From positions 1,302,001-1,366,000 of the forward strand of contig OZ244151.1 of assembly GCA_965216195.1 (NCBI GenBank): a DNA stretch of 64,000 nucleotides. Reading direction: 5' to 3'. This document shows positions 9,157-17,381 of the stretch, one piece after another. The notes below the pieces were generated by a model. The model searched no databases. It was not told the origin of the DNA and worked only from the letters and a program-made list of their open reading frames with translations. Each line of letters begins with the position of its first letter. Positions within the stretch are counted from its first letter, which is position 1. Source of the DNA: Aridibacter sp965216195. GTDB lineage: Bacteria; Acidobacteriota; Blastocatellia; Pyrinomonadales; Pyrinomonadaceae. Position numbers and translations under genes: made by a program.

Positions 9157-9459
9157 CTATACAATTTTCGTTTTCAGTTTGAAATTATCGCGATCTACAA
9201 ACTCGGACAGCGATTTAACGCAAACCAAAATCTGCTTTTTATTCAGCTCCTCAATGTGAATGTCCTCCGTCTCAATGAGCCGATATATCTCGCGTGAGTT
9301 TAGCGGCAAAACCTCAGCCGCGATTTCTGGCAAAAACATCGGCGAATCCCCTTCGCACGCAGCGCATTTTCCGACCTCTTTCCCACGCGAACCGAGTTTT
9401 ATGGCGAGTTGTTTTGTTTCGCTAAGAATCTCGCGTCGAATTATTCTTTTTTGGCTCAT
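9157..9459 (-). CDS. Small CxxC / helix-turn-helix-like protein
   Basis: A 100-residue cytosolic-type protein. A CAAC motif near residue 32 is followed by FLPEIAAEVLPLNSREIYRLIE, which resembles the DNA-binding helix pair of MerR/excisionase-type proteins, and then by ILVCVKSLSEF. This suggests a small DNA-binding or adaptor protein with a possible metal or redox site, but the match is only by eye. It lies directly downstream of the PqqD-type genes on the same strand (139-base gap) and may be part of that unit. Confidence 0.55.
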   Translation of the reverse strand: MSQKRIIRREILSETKQLAIKLGSRGKEVGKCAACEGDSPMFLPEIAAEVLPLNSREIYRLIETEDIHIEELNKKQILVCVKSLSEFVDRDNFKLKTKIV

Positions 9460-9598
9460 TCAATTTCGCGGTATTATTCGCACGTAAACTCAAAATCGTA
9501 GCGGACGAGTTTTCGGTAAATCAAGTGTCCGGCTTTCCACCACAAAAGATACTTCCCAACGTTGTACAGTTAGCCGTTGAGGCGACGCATTTCTTTCT

Positions 9599-10144
9599 TT
9601 ACGGACATGTTCCATTGGCACAATTTCCCGAACCGGGATTACCAGTAGGAGCTACACAGCAGCCGGAGCAACAGGATGATGCCGGACACTGAGAAAAAGA
9701 TCCTAAGGGAGTACAATTTGGATCAGTAGTATCACATGTAACGGCTGTAGGGTTTGGCAAACAGCTCGCTGCATCAACTATCTCGGGAGCAACAATTGCA
9801 GCAACCAACGGTAATGCGACTGCAGTGGAAAACCCAATTTTACTGATAATTTCTCTACGCGATAAACCGCTGAAATAATCCTGACCGCTGTCATTCAGCA
9901 AACCGTCTTTGCTCAGTTGGTCAAGCGCGAGATGCACAAACTCCTCGTTGATTAAAGTCTTGAGTTTCGTGCTCATCTCATTGCTGATATCGGAAGCATC
10001 TCGTGTGCCGTCACACAGCCCCCAGACGAGTGCCGATGTTTCGTTTAGGCAATACGCCTTGTTTTCATCCAGATCGTAAACGAGTGTTTCGTCTTCGATT
10101 TTCTGAATTACGATATTGTGTTTACGTGCTTTTGGTTTGTTCAT
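9599..10144 (-). CDS. PqqD/RRE-like domain + Tat-like segment + Cys-rich tail, paralogue 1
   Basis: A 181-residue three-part protein. Residues 1-85 are a PqqD-like domain, the fold that binds RiPP precursor leaders (LVYDLDENKAYCLNETSALVW). Residues 94-125 start with SRRE and run into a hydrophobic stretch ending VDAAS, resembling a twin-arginine signal with an AxA-type cleavage site, but internal. The last 55 residues hold ten cysteines, including two CC pairs, with Gly, Pro and Ser. The start is set at MNKP, with AGGAAAT just before it; this matches the starts of both paralogues. The N-terminal two thirds are close to those of the next two genes, while the tail is different. If the segment works as a signal, the tail is exported and the PqqD part stays in the cytosol. 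No radical-SAM or other maturase is in the window. Confidence 0.75.
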   Translation of the reverse strand: MNKPKARKHNIVIQKIEDETLVYDLDENKAYCLNETSALVWGLCDGTRDASDISNEMSTKLKTLINEEFVHLALDQLSKDGLLNDSGQDYFSGLSRREIISKIGFSTAVALPLVAAIVAPEIVDAASCLPNPTAVTCDTTDPNCTPLGSFSQCPASSCCSGCCVAPTGNPGSGNCANGTCP

Positions 10145-10210
10145 ATTTCCTACTTTGTATTTTTCGTGATTTGAACTCTTCAATCGAAGCAAGCACTAAA
10201 CGCCTTGCTT

Positions 10211-10855
10211 TTAAGCAGGCATCGGGTCACAACGACAATCCTCCTCGCCAGGACAAGGCGATGGGTTATTGGTATTAAGCGACCATGTCCCACTGCAACA
10301 TGAATCGTTCGGAACCATACCAGCCGTACAAGTTCCGATGGGTGCGCAAGCGGTGTAATTTGGATTGTTCGCTCCGTTTGCGCTCGGAACGCAGCAATGA
10401 TTTCCAGGTGTCAAGCACGTAAGCCCGAGACAGCACGGTGACCCACAGCCTGAGAAGCGTCCAGATAAACATGAAGATTGTGCAGCAGAGGCTTCGGGCG
10501 CAACTAATGATGAAACAACCGGCAAGGCTACAACCGATGCAAACCCGACCTTCCGAATCACCCCTCTTCTCGATATTCCGTCGAAATAGTCCTGACCTCT
10601 GTTATCCAGCAAGCTGTCTTTGCTCAGTTGGTCAAGTGCGAGATTTACAAACTCCTCGCTGATCAGCGTCTTGAGTTTCTTGCTCATCTCATCGCTGATC
10701 TGGGAAGGGTTTCGTGTGCCGTCACACATCTCCCAAACGAGCGCCGAAGTCTCGTTTAGGCAAAAAGCCTTGTTTTTATCCAAATCGTAGACTAGCGTCT
10801 CGTCGTCGATTTTCTGAACCACAATGTTGTCTTTTCTGGCTATTGGTTTGTTCAT
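10211..10855 (-). CDS. PqqD/RRE-like domain + Tat-like segment + Cys-rich tail, paralogue 2
   Basis: A 214-residue paralogue with the same architecture. The PqqD-like domain is residues 1-85, the twin arginine lies at residues 96-97 (SRRGVIRKVG), and the hydrophobic stretch ends in EASAAQ, a plausible signal-peptidase site. The tail is the longest of the three: about 87 residues with 14 cysteines, including three CC pairs. The Shine-Dalgarno AGGAG lies just upstream of the ATG. The twin arginine falls at exactly the same residue number in all three copies, while the tails share only composition. This pattern, a fixed front and a fast-changing Cys-rich end, resembles families of precursor or effector peptides. 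Confidence 0.75.
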   Translation of the reverse strand: MNKPIARKDNIVVQKIDDETLVYDLDKNKAFCLNETSALVWEMCDGTRNPSQISDEMSKKLKTLISEEFVNLALDQLSKDSLLDNRGQDYFDGISRRGVIRKVGFASVVALPVVSSLVAPEASAAQSSCLSGRFSGCGSPCCLGLTCLTPGNHCCVPSANGANNPNYTACAPIGTCTAGMVPNDSCCSGTWSLNTNNPSPCPGEEDCRCDPMPA

Positions 10856-10879
10856 ATTTCTCCTGTCGATAAAATTTCG

Positions 10880-11395
10880 TTAAAAGCAAACTTGGGTTAT
10901 CGAATTGCAACCGGTTCCTGCGCATGCCCCGGCACACAGGGTGAAACTGCAGGGACATCCGGTTGGAATCGAGCCGGGAGGGTTACATGGATTCGTCGTC
11001 AGCGGCGGACAACCACTCTGAGCCTGGTAGGCGTTTGGCGCCGTAACCGCAAACACAAGCGGAAGCGAGATAAGAGTTGCCTTACCTATTTTCTTTATCA
11101 TTTCTCGCCGTGTAGCCGGCGTAGAAACAAAGTCCTGGCTTTCGGCGATCAGATTAGCTCTCGCCAGTTCGTTTAACGACAGCAGTACCAAATCATCGCG
11201 AATTCCTCTGGGGGTGTTTGCGTCAAGAGCATCTACGATATCCGCCGAATCTCTTTGTCCGTCACATAGCTTCCAGACGAGTGCCGATGTTTCGTTGAGG
11301 CAAAAAGCCTTGTTTTCATCCAGATCGTAAACGAGCGTTTCGTCTTCGATTTTCTGAACTACAATGTTGTCCTTTCTTGCCAATGGTTTGTTCAT
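10880..11395 (-). CDS. PqqD/RRE-like domain + Tat-like segment + Cys-rich tail, paralogue 3
   Basis: A 171-residue paralogue and probably the first gene of the three-gene series. Residues 1-50 nearly match the other two (IVVQKIEDETLVYDLDENKA), whereas residues 50-90 have diverged (GIRDDLVLLSLNELARANLI). TRREMIKKIG at residues 95-104 leads into a hydrophobic segment ending YQAQS. The tail is 43 residues with eight cysteines. GGGAG lies just before the ATG. Spacing to paralogue 2 is 24 bases and from paralogue 2 to paralogue 1 is 66, consistent with one transcript. Confidence 0.75.
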   Translation of the reverse strand: MNKPLARKDNIVVQKIEDETLVYDLDENKAFCLNETSALVWKLCDGQRDSADIVDALDANTPRGIRDDLVLLSLNELARANLIAESQDFVSTPATRREMIKKIGKATLISLPLVFAVTAPNAYQAQSGCPPLTTNPCNPPGSIPTGCPCSFTLCAGACAGTGCNSITQVCF

Positions 11396-11699
11396 ATTTC
11401 TCCCTTATGTTGGTTTCTTTCGTGTTTCGCGGGCAATTCTGCCTTAGCGGAGCGCGGACACTCTTTGTCCGCCTGTTTTCATCGCACCCGCCCACAGGTG
11501 TTACTGACTGTTGGAGAACGGGCTTTCTGTACGCCAACCATCTCCTCGCTTTCCGCTCACGGGCGAGGACGAGCCGTCGCCCCTACACCCCCATTCGCGT
11601 TGATTCGTGTAAATTCGCGGGCTAACTCTTTCGTCTTTTCACACACTTACTTCGTGCGTGTTTCTGCATTTCTGCTTCTTGTCACTCCCGTCGACATCC
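11396..11699. other. Gene-free stretch upstream of the PqqD-type genes
   Basis: No supported gene is seen. The translations on both strands are short and low in plausibility. The stretch contains irregular ATTCG-type repeats near 11590-11625 (ATTCGCG, ATTCGTG, ATTCGCG) like the heptad repeats at 38.9 kb. The promoter of the PqqD-type operon should lie in or near its left end, but no clear -35/-10 pair was found. Confidence 0.4.
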
Positions 11700-11807
11700 C
11701 GTAGAGACACTCAGCTTCAAGCAACGCTTACTAAGCTGATCGAGAGCGAGATGAGCAAACTCCTCGCTGATCAAAATCTTCCGTTCTTCACCTAATTTCA
11801 ACCCCAA
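11700..11807 (-). pseudogene. Relic of a fourth PqqD-type gene
   Basis: Read on the minus strand, this stretch encodes KILISEEFAHLALDQLSK, which closely matches residues 61-79 of paralogues 1 and 2 (KTLINEEFVHLALDQLSK). The DNA matches too, for example the plus-strand CAAACTCCTCGCTGATCA. The similarity stops at both ends: the frame runs into an unrelated stop 17 codons later, and the 5' side merges with the end of the neighbouring secreted-protein gene. So this is a truncated remnant of a further family copy, with its start and Cys-rich tail lost. Confidence 0.7.
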
Positions 11808-12159
11808 CCGTTATAATCCTGGCAGTAACACGGAGTCTTTTCTTCGTCATATTTTTGAATACGAACCTATATTTGGCTTTTATATTTCCGGTCTTAAACC
11901 TGACTTTATTAATTCCACTTGCAACCCGTTTGCCCCTTTGGTTGTAAACCGATACCCGAACCCTTCCTGAACCGGTAGTTTGTCCGGAGAGCCTGGAAAT
12001 GGTAGAGACTTCGACCTTTGCCTCCCTTTCCACACCGAAGCTAAAATTCTTTGAGGAATTCGGCGCAAGATTAAATCTACGGGTCCTTGAATCAGCGGTG
12101 CTGCCAAAAATCAGTCCCGAAACCAAGACAATCGTCATAAAAATTGTGACCACTTTCAT
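11788..12159 (-). CDS. Small secreted basic protein of unknown function
   Basis: A 123-residue protein with an N-terminal signal peptide (MKVVTIFMTIVLVSGLIFG) and a mature part rich in Arg, Lys, Val and Ser, with alternating patterns typical of beta strands (VRVSVYNQRGKRVASG). No cysteines follow the signal. AAAGGAGAAATTT precedes the ATG. Its 3' end overlaps the edge of the PqqD-type relic, so a rearrangement may have replaced the end of this gene. Family unknown. Confidence 0.6.
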   Translation of the reverse strand: MKVVTIFMTIVLVSGLIFGSTADSRTRRFNLAPNSSKNFSFGVEREAKVEVSTISRLSGQTTGSGRVRVSVYNQRGKRVASGINKVRFKTGNIKAKYRFVFKNMTKKRLRVTARIITVGVEIR

Positions 12160-12371
12160 AAATTTCTCCTTTATCTAAAACCGCTGCTATTACACGTCCA
12201 AATGAAACCGCTGATTTTCGTTTTAAAAAATCTGTTAAATTCGCAAAAAATGTCGTAAAATACGCTCAAATATCAGATAATGCTCGAATGGCAGCAGAAT
12301 ATGAGTAAAAGCCATTTAAAATCTTCAAGATTCGCTTCAATATTTTTTAAAGATTTTCTTGAACAGGGTCT

Positions 12372-14585
12372 ATGAGTAACAGAGTCAACAACTTATATGA
12401 GTTTGATGAATATCTGCTTAATGTAGAAGAGAGGAGTCTTTGGAAGGAAGACAAGCTGCTTAAAATTCCGCCAAAGGTGTTTGATACGCTCAAAATCCTG
12501 GTCGAAAACCGCGGGGAAGTATTATCAAAAGAAAGTTTGATGAACGCAGTTTGGGAAGAAGCGTTTGTCGAAGAAAGCAACCTTTCACAGAACATCTACA
12601 CTCTCAGGCAGCTATTCGGAAGCGATAAAAAGTACATTAAAACCGTTCCGAAGCAGGGATATGTGTTTGATGCCTCCGTAAAGCACTCATCAATTGAAAA
12701 AGCAGAGATAACCCAGGAAACCGGCAACGGAAATTCAATCGTAGCTACCCAAACAAGAACGCGAATCATCGAAGAAGGTTTTGTAGAGGACGATTTCCGG
12801 ACGTTGAGCCCGGCAACAACAAATTGGCGCGCAGTGCTAGGCGTGGGATTGGCAGTGCTATTGACTTCTGCAATCGGCTTCTTTGCTTACACTTCGTATA
12901 GTTCACGCGAAAACACAAAAAGGAAGATTCCGACCGCGTCCTTTGATTACGTAGAGCTAACCGACACAGGAGGAATCGGGTCATCGACGATTTCGCCGGA
13001 CGGGAAGTTTGTTGCGTTTGTAAAGGACGGGATAAATTTGATGGAGGTGGAGTCAGGGAAATCCGTTAAGGTGGAGATCGACGGCGAGACGAGACCGGGT
13101 TTTCTGCGATTTTCTTCGGACGGTAAGTCGATATTTTTCCGAACGAGTGGTAAGCCAAAGCAGTTCGCCAGCGTTTACAAGGTTGGAATTCTTGGCGGCG
13201 AACCTGAGCTAATAGTTAAGGACATTTGGGGACTATTTAGCCTTTCGCATGATGACAAAAGAATGACCTTTTTCAGTAGAAATACAGCTGGTTCAAGAAA
13301 CTCGGTTGTCGTACGCGATATCGAGACCGGTGTGGAACAAAGAATTATCGAATATCCCGCAACGAAGGAGCTTGCACCGGCAGCCTACCCGGTTTTTTCG
13401 CCGGACGATAAGAAAGTCGCCTTTCTTAAAACCGAGGGAAAAGAGGAACAGACCAATTTGTATGTGGTAAATTCCGACGGCAGCGGCGAAGAGAAAATTG
13501 CGGTCGAGTTTAGTCACATTCGTCAGGTGGTTTGGGGACCGGATGGGAGAAGCTTTTTCTTAAACGCCAAAGAAGTCGGCAAACAGTATCAAATCTGGAA
13601 CGTGTCATACCCGGGTGCAGAAGTGGCTAGGGTAACCAGCGACTCGAATGCTTATCGCAGTCTTGATATTTCTGAGGACGGCTCCAAACTATCCGGCAAC
13701 CGTCTCGTGATGCATTCCAACATTTGGTTTTACCCCGATGCGAATCCCGACGAAGGAGAACGGCTGACCGTAGGTGAAAATGGAATCAGCGGACTTCTGA
13801 CAACCAGGTTTATGCCGAACGGTAAAATCTTCTATAGCAATCGGGACGGCACAAGCGATGGAATTCTCTTGATAGACAGGGATGGCGGTTCGCGCAGACG
13901 GTTTAGCAAAGAAGATTTGCGATTGGAACAGGAATTCAGGTTTTCCGCGTTTACCGGGAAAGTTTACTTCGAACGTAAACGTACAATTTGGATATCGGAC
14001 TTTGACGGAGGCAATATGAAGCCGCTCGATCTTGGCGACGCTGATGTTATTTCCCAGCCGGCTGTTTCATTGGATGGCAAGAAACTCTACTACGTCAAAC
14101 GCTCGGAGGATGACGCAGCGATCTGGAGTAAGGAACTGCCGGAAGGTGCAAATGAGCTGGTTGTGGAGGCTGACGGGTATTCTCCTGACACTTTTCTTTC
14201 CGTTTCGCCTGACGAGAGGTATCTGGCATTTGTGTACGTCGATAAAAAGAAAGTTGGCGACGAGAAATCCCCATCAAGCAACATGCGAAAGTACGGCTTT
14301 CTTGACCTAAAAAATGACAATGCCGTGAAGGTGATTGAACTCCCGGCTTATCGTTCGATTTTAAGATGGGCTGATGGCGGAAAGTCGTTTTACTTCCCGA
14401 AATTTGTAAAAGGCGGCTCAGCGATATTTAAGCAAAGCGTCGAAGGAGATGGGAATCGCGAAAACGTATTCGAATTAAAGGGCGACATAATATATCGCTT
14501 TGACTGGTCGCCTGATGGAAAGGATCTTGTAATTGCCCGTGGGAATTACAAGATGGATCTTGTCCTGCTGAACAATTCGGGTTAG
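12372..14585 (+). CDS. Winged-helix transcriptional regulator with membrane segment and PD40 beta-propeller
   Basis: A 737-residue protein in three parts. Residues 5-100 form an OmpR/CadC-type winged helix (LKIPPKVFDTLKILVENRGEVLSKESLM, shortened; ending GYVFDAS). A single membrane segment lies near 153-177 (WRAVLGVGLAVLLTSAIGFFAY). The C-terminal 550 residues carry repeated TolB/PD40 signatures such as STISPDGKFVAFV, FSPDDKKVAFLK and WSPDGKDLVIA, forming a periplasmic propeller. This is a ToxR/CadC-like one-component design: the propeller is the likely sensor and the winged helix binds DNA. It is transcribed away from the accessory block at 6203-12159, and its 212-base AT-rich upstream region could hold operators for both sides. 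Target genes are unknown. Confidence 0.85.
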   Translation: MSNRVNNLYEFDEYLLNVEERSLWKEDKLLKIPPKVFDTLKILVENRGEVLSKESLMNAVWEEAFVEESNLSQNIYTLRQLFGSDKKYIKTVPKQGYVFDASVKHSSIEKAEITQETGNGNSIVATQTRTRIIEEGFVEDDFRTLSPATTNWRAVLGVGLAVLLTSAIGFFAYTSYSSRENTKRKIPTASFDYVELTDTGGIGSSTISPDGKFVAFVKDGINLMEVESGKSVKVEIDGETRPGFLRFSSDGKSIFFRTSGKPKQFASVYKVGILGGEPELIVKDIWGLFSLSHDDKRMTFFSRNTAGSRNSVVVRDIETGVEQRIIEYPATKELAPAAYPVFSPDDKKVAFLKTEGKEEQTNLYVVNSDGSGEEKIAVEFSHIRQVVWGPDGRSFFLNAKEVGKQYQIWNVSYPGAEVARVTSDSNAYRSLDISEDGSKLSGNRLVMHSNIWFYPDANPDEGERLTVGENGISGLLTTRFMPNGKIFYSNRDGTSDGILLIDRDGGSRRRFSKEDLRLEQEFRFSAFTGKVYFERKRTIWISDFDGGNMKPLDLGDADVISQPAVSLDGKKLYYVKRSEDDAAIWSKELPEGANELVVEADGYSPDTFLSVSPDERYLAFVYVDKKKVGDEKSPSSNMRKYGFLDLKNDNAVKVIELPAYRSILRWADGGKSFYFPKFVKGGSAIFKQSVEGDGNRENVFELKGDIIYRFDWSPDGKDLVIARGNYKMDLVLLNNSG

Positions 14586-14590
14586 CGGCT

Positions 14591-15844
14591 TTATTTGAGC
14601 AGGTCTTTTACGTTGTCAAAATCCCCGTCATTCTCAGCCGGCTTCAAACCCAATATTTTGCACATCAAATTGTAAACTTCTACATTCTTAAAAGGTTTAG
14701 CGACGTAGCCTTGCTTAAAAGCCGGACCGCGCGCGATGAAGAGGGCACGCATCGACGGATGTTCGTTATCATATCCGTGTGATCCTTTCGGGTCGTTGAG
14801 ACTGCCACGCTTTTTTGTCCGTTCGAAATATTCCCTTGAAGCCACACGCCAGCCCGGTTTCGGTAAAACCAAGAGCGGAGCGATTCTTCGGTGGTTTCGA
14901 TATCGATATCGAGCCGGTACTTCTGATTTCCGGTAAATTCTTACTTCCGGCGGCAGCTTTGATTTTATCGAATTATAGATTTCATCTTCTTTTCCTTCTT
15001 TCGGGAAAATCTGAGTGATTTCGCTCACCCATAAGATTTGTTTTGCTAGAGATGTATCAAACATTTCGTCGAGAATCACGACGTTGCGCTGATTCACTTT
15101 CACCATTCCATGATCAGAAACAATTATCAGGTTTACCTTGTCACGAACTTTGCGTTTCTTGAGACCCTTTAAGAGCCTGCCGATCAATTTATCAACCCTT
15201 TTGACCGCTTTTTCTGTTTCTTTTGAACGCGGTGAAAACCCATGCCCCGCATCATCTACGTCGCTAAAATATAGAGTCAGAAACGTCGGGCGTTTTTCTT
15301 TTGGAAGATCAAGCCAATTTAAAACAGTATCAACCCTTGTTTCGTTTGGAATGTCACCATCGTAAGTTTTCCAGTACGTTGGCGATACGCCCTTTATCTT
15401 CGTTTCAGTTCCCGGAAAAAAGAACGCGGCGGCAGTTTGCCCTTGCATTTCGGCAGTAACCCAGATTGGCTCGCCGCCCCACCAACGCGGGTTTTGCACT
15501 TCTTCGCGTTTTGAAAGTCTGAAAATCGCGTCAAACTCGGTGTCGTAGATATTATTGGTTGTAATTCCGTGGTTTTCGGGATAGAGCCCTGTGGCGATCG
15601 TGTAGTGGTTTGGGAATGTTTTCGTCGGAAAAGAAGGAATCATCCATTTCGCGCGAACTCCTGTTTTTGTGAGCTTTCGGAGCGTTTTGGGTTTGTGAAG
15701 GTTGAGATAGTCAGCGCGGAAGCCGTCGATCGAAATGAGTATGACGGTTGGGTCAAGGTCTCGGATTGTCTGAGAGGGGCCGCCGATCGGAGAGAGAAAG
15801 AGCAGCGCGACAAGGAAATGCCAGAACACACGAATATTTTTCAT
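14591..15844 (-). CDS. Ectonucleotide pyrophosphatase/phosphodiesterase-like alkaline phosphatase superfamily enzyme
   Basis: A 417-residue exported protein with an N-terminal signal segment (residues 5-24) and an alkaline-phosphatase-superfamily fold of the type I phosphodiesterase (ENPP) kind. Metal and nucleophile motifs are present: LISIDGFRADYL, then SFPTKTFPNHYTIATGLYPE (the nucleophile Thr is within PTKTFPNH), FSDVDDAGHGFSP, VSDHGM and SHGYDNEH. It probably hydrolyses phosphodiester or pyrophosphate bonds of nucleotides or lipids in the periplasm. It converges with the winged-helix regulator, with only five bases between stops. Confidence 0.88.
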   Translation of the reverse strand: MKNIRVFWHFLVALLFLSPIGGPSQTIRDLDPTVILISIDGFRADYLNLHKPKTLRKLTKTGVRAKWMIPSFPTKTFPNHYTIATGLYPENHGITTNNIYDTEFDAIFRLSKREEVQNPRWWGGEPIWVTAEMQGQTAAAFFFPGTETKIKGVSPTYWKTYDGDIPNETRVDTVLNWLDLPKEKRPTFLTLYFSDVDDAGHGFSPRSKETEKAVKRVDKLIGRLLKGLKKRKVRDKVNLIIVSDHGMVKVNQRNVVILDEMFDTSLAKQILWVSEITQIFPKEGKEDEIYNSIKSKLPPEVRIYRKSEVPARYRYRNHRRIAPLLVLPKPGWRVASREYFERTKKRGSLNDPKGSHGYDNEHPSMRALFIARGPAFKQGYVAKPFKNVEVYNLMCKILGLKPAENDGDFDNVKDLLK

Positions 15845-15914
15845 GCTACGAGTATAGCTTCTTTAACGCGAATTGAAACAACGGCAAAAGCGAGCTTTAT
15901 CTAATTAAAGTGCA

Positions 15915-16012
15915 GAAAGTCTATGACTTTCCGGGAGATAAAGAAAAAAAGACATGAGGCTGAGCCTCATTGAAATTTTTGGGCTGGTAATCGGAAGGTC
16001 AGAGACCTTCCG
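15915..16012. repeat. Cluster of three short perfect palindromes with 3-nt loops
   Basis: Three hairpins occur within 100 bases: GAAAGTC-TAT-GACTTTC (15915-15931), ATGAGGC-TGA-GCCTCAT (15954-15970) and CGGAAGGTC-AGA-GACCTTCCG (15992-16012). All have perfect stems of 7-9 bp and 3-nt loops, and two share a GTC-NNN-GAC centre. The palindromes at 27987-28228 have the same centre, so these look like one REP-like family. Confidence 0.7.
15944..15970 (-). terminator. Likely terminator of the asnS unit
   Basis: On the minus strand the hairpin ATGAGGC-TCA-GCCTCAT is followed after three bases by seven T. It lies about 100 bases after the asnS stop. Confidence 0.6.
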
Positions 16013-16067
16013 CCCTAGGGAGAGTGAAGAAGCTGACCAAGGTGCCAGGGCTTTTCTTTAAAGTGCC

Positions 16068-17381
16068 TTAAGGCTTCAAGCGATACAGCATCCTCGGAAA
16101 AGGAATTGTTTCACGGACATGTTCGATACCGCACATCCACGCCACGCAGCGTTCAACGCCCATTCCGTAACCCGAGTGTGGAACCGAACCGTAGCGTCTT
16201 AAGTCGAGATACCACTCAAAGTCTTCCTTCGGAAGATCGTGCGCTTCGATTTGTTTTTCTAGATACTCGAGATCCATTGCCCGTTCGCCGCCGCCGATAA
16301 TTTCGCCGTATCCTTCGGGAGCCAGCAGATCGATTCCCAACGCACATTCTGGGCGTTCAGGATCGATCTCAAAGTAAAAACCCTTTATTGCAGTAGGGAA
16401 GTGGTGGACAAAGATTGGCTGATCAAATTGCGCCGAGAGATAGGTCTCATCCGGCGAACCAAAGTCTCCACCCCATTCAAATTTGTTTTCAAGTTCTCCC
16501 TTTTCGAAGCCCTCTTGCAGTAGCTCAACACACTTGTCATAGTGGAGTCTCGGAAAGGGCGCCTTTATATTTTCAAGTACAGAAATATCGCGTTCCAGAA
16601 CCTCGAGGTCTAAGCGACGCTCCTCTAGCACGGCTTTTACGATATGAAGGATCATAGCTTCTCCGAGATCCATCATGTCTTCGTAGGTTGCGTAAGCGAC
16701 CTCAGGCTCAACCATCCAGAACTCAGTGAGATGACGGCGTGTTTTCGACTTCTCAGCCCGAAAGGTCGGGCCAAAGGCATAGCTTTTTCCAAACGCCGCC
16801 GCGGTGGCTTCATTGTATAGTTGTCCGCTCTGGGTAAGGTATGCGGTGCTGTCGCCAAAATAATCGACCTCAAAGAGGGTGGTCGTACCTTCGCAGGCTG
16901 CCGGAGTGAAAATTGGCGTATCGGCTAAAATGAAATCGTTTGAATCAAAGAAATCGCGAACCGCTTTAATAACAGTATGCCGAACTCGTAAAACCGCATG
17001 CTGTTTCTTCGAACGGATCCAGAGATGCCGATTGTCCATCAGAAACTCAGTACCGTGTTCCTTTGGAGTGATCGGATAATCCGTAGCGCTTTGAACGACC
17101 TCGAGATCGGTTACATCAATTTCAACTCCAAGCGCTGAGCGGTCATCTTCTTTTACGGTTCCGGTAACGATTAGAGATGATTCCTGTCCGAGCGTCTTCG
17201 CCTGTTCGAAAACTTCCTCAGACACGTTTCCCTTAAAAACAACGCATTGGACGATGCCCGTGCCGTCACGCAACTGTGGAAATACGAGTTTGCCGCTTGA
17301 ACGCGAGTTGTAAAGCCAGCCTTTTAGCGTTACTTCCTCGCCGATATGATCTTTTAATTCGTTTATGTATGTTTGGTTCAT
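16068..17381 (-). CDS. asnS: Asparaginyl-tRNA synthetase
   Basis: A 437-residue class IIb aminoacyl-tRNA synthetase that charges tRNA-Asn in the cytosol. It has an N-terminal OB-fold anticodon-binding domain (VTLKGWLYNSRSSGKLVFPQLRDG) and a catalytic domain with motif 2 (FRAEKSKTRRHLTEFWMVEPE) and motif 3 (SGYGMGVERCVAWMCG). The length is typical. The start overlaps the stop of the nucleotidyltransferase gene by four bases, so asnS is the last gene of a three-gene minus-strand unit. Confidence 0.95.
   Translation of the reverse strand: MNQTYINELKDHIGEEVTLKGWLYNSRSSGKLVFPQLRDGTGIVQCVVFKGNVSEEVFEQAKTLGQESSLIVTGTVKEDDRSALGVEIDVTDLEVVQSATDYPITPKEHGTEFLMDNRHLWIRSKKQHAVLRVRHTVIKAVRDFFDSNDFILADTPIFTPAACEGTTTLFEVDYFGDSTAYLTQSGQLYNEATAAAFGKSYAFGPTFRAEKSKTRRHLTEFWMVEPEVAYATYEDMMDLGEAMILHIVKAVLEERRLDLEVLERDISVLENIKAPFPRLHYDKCVELLQEGFEKGELENKFEWGGDFGSPDETYLSAQFDQPIFVHHFPTAIKGFYFEIDPERPECALGIDLLAPEGYGEIIGGGERAMDLEYLEKQIEAHDLPKEDFEWYLDLRRYGSVPHSGYGMGVERCVAWMCGIEHVRETIPFPRMLYRLKP

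Noticed and set aside
11396..11699. Protein genes on the plus strand around 11.4-11.7 kb
   Set aside because: The short frames there have poor composition, no ribosome site and no similarity to known folds.
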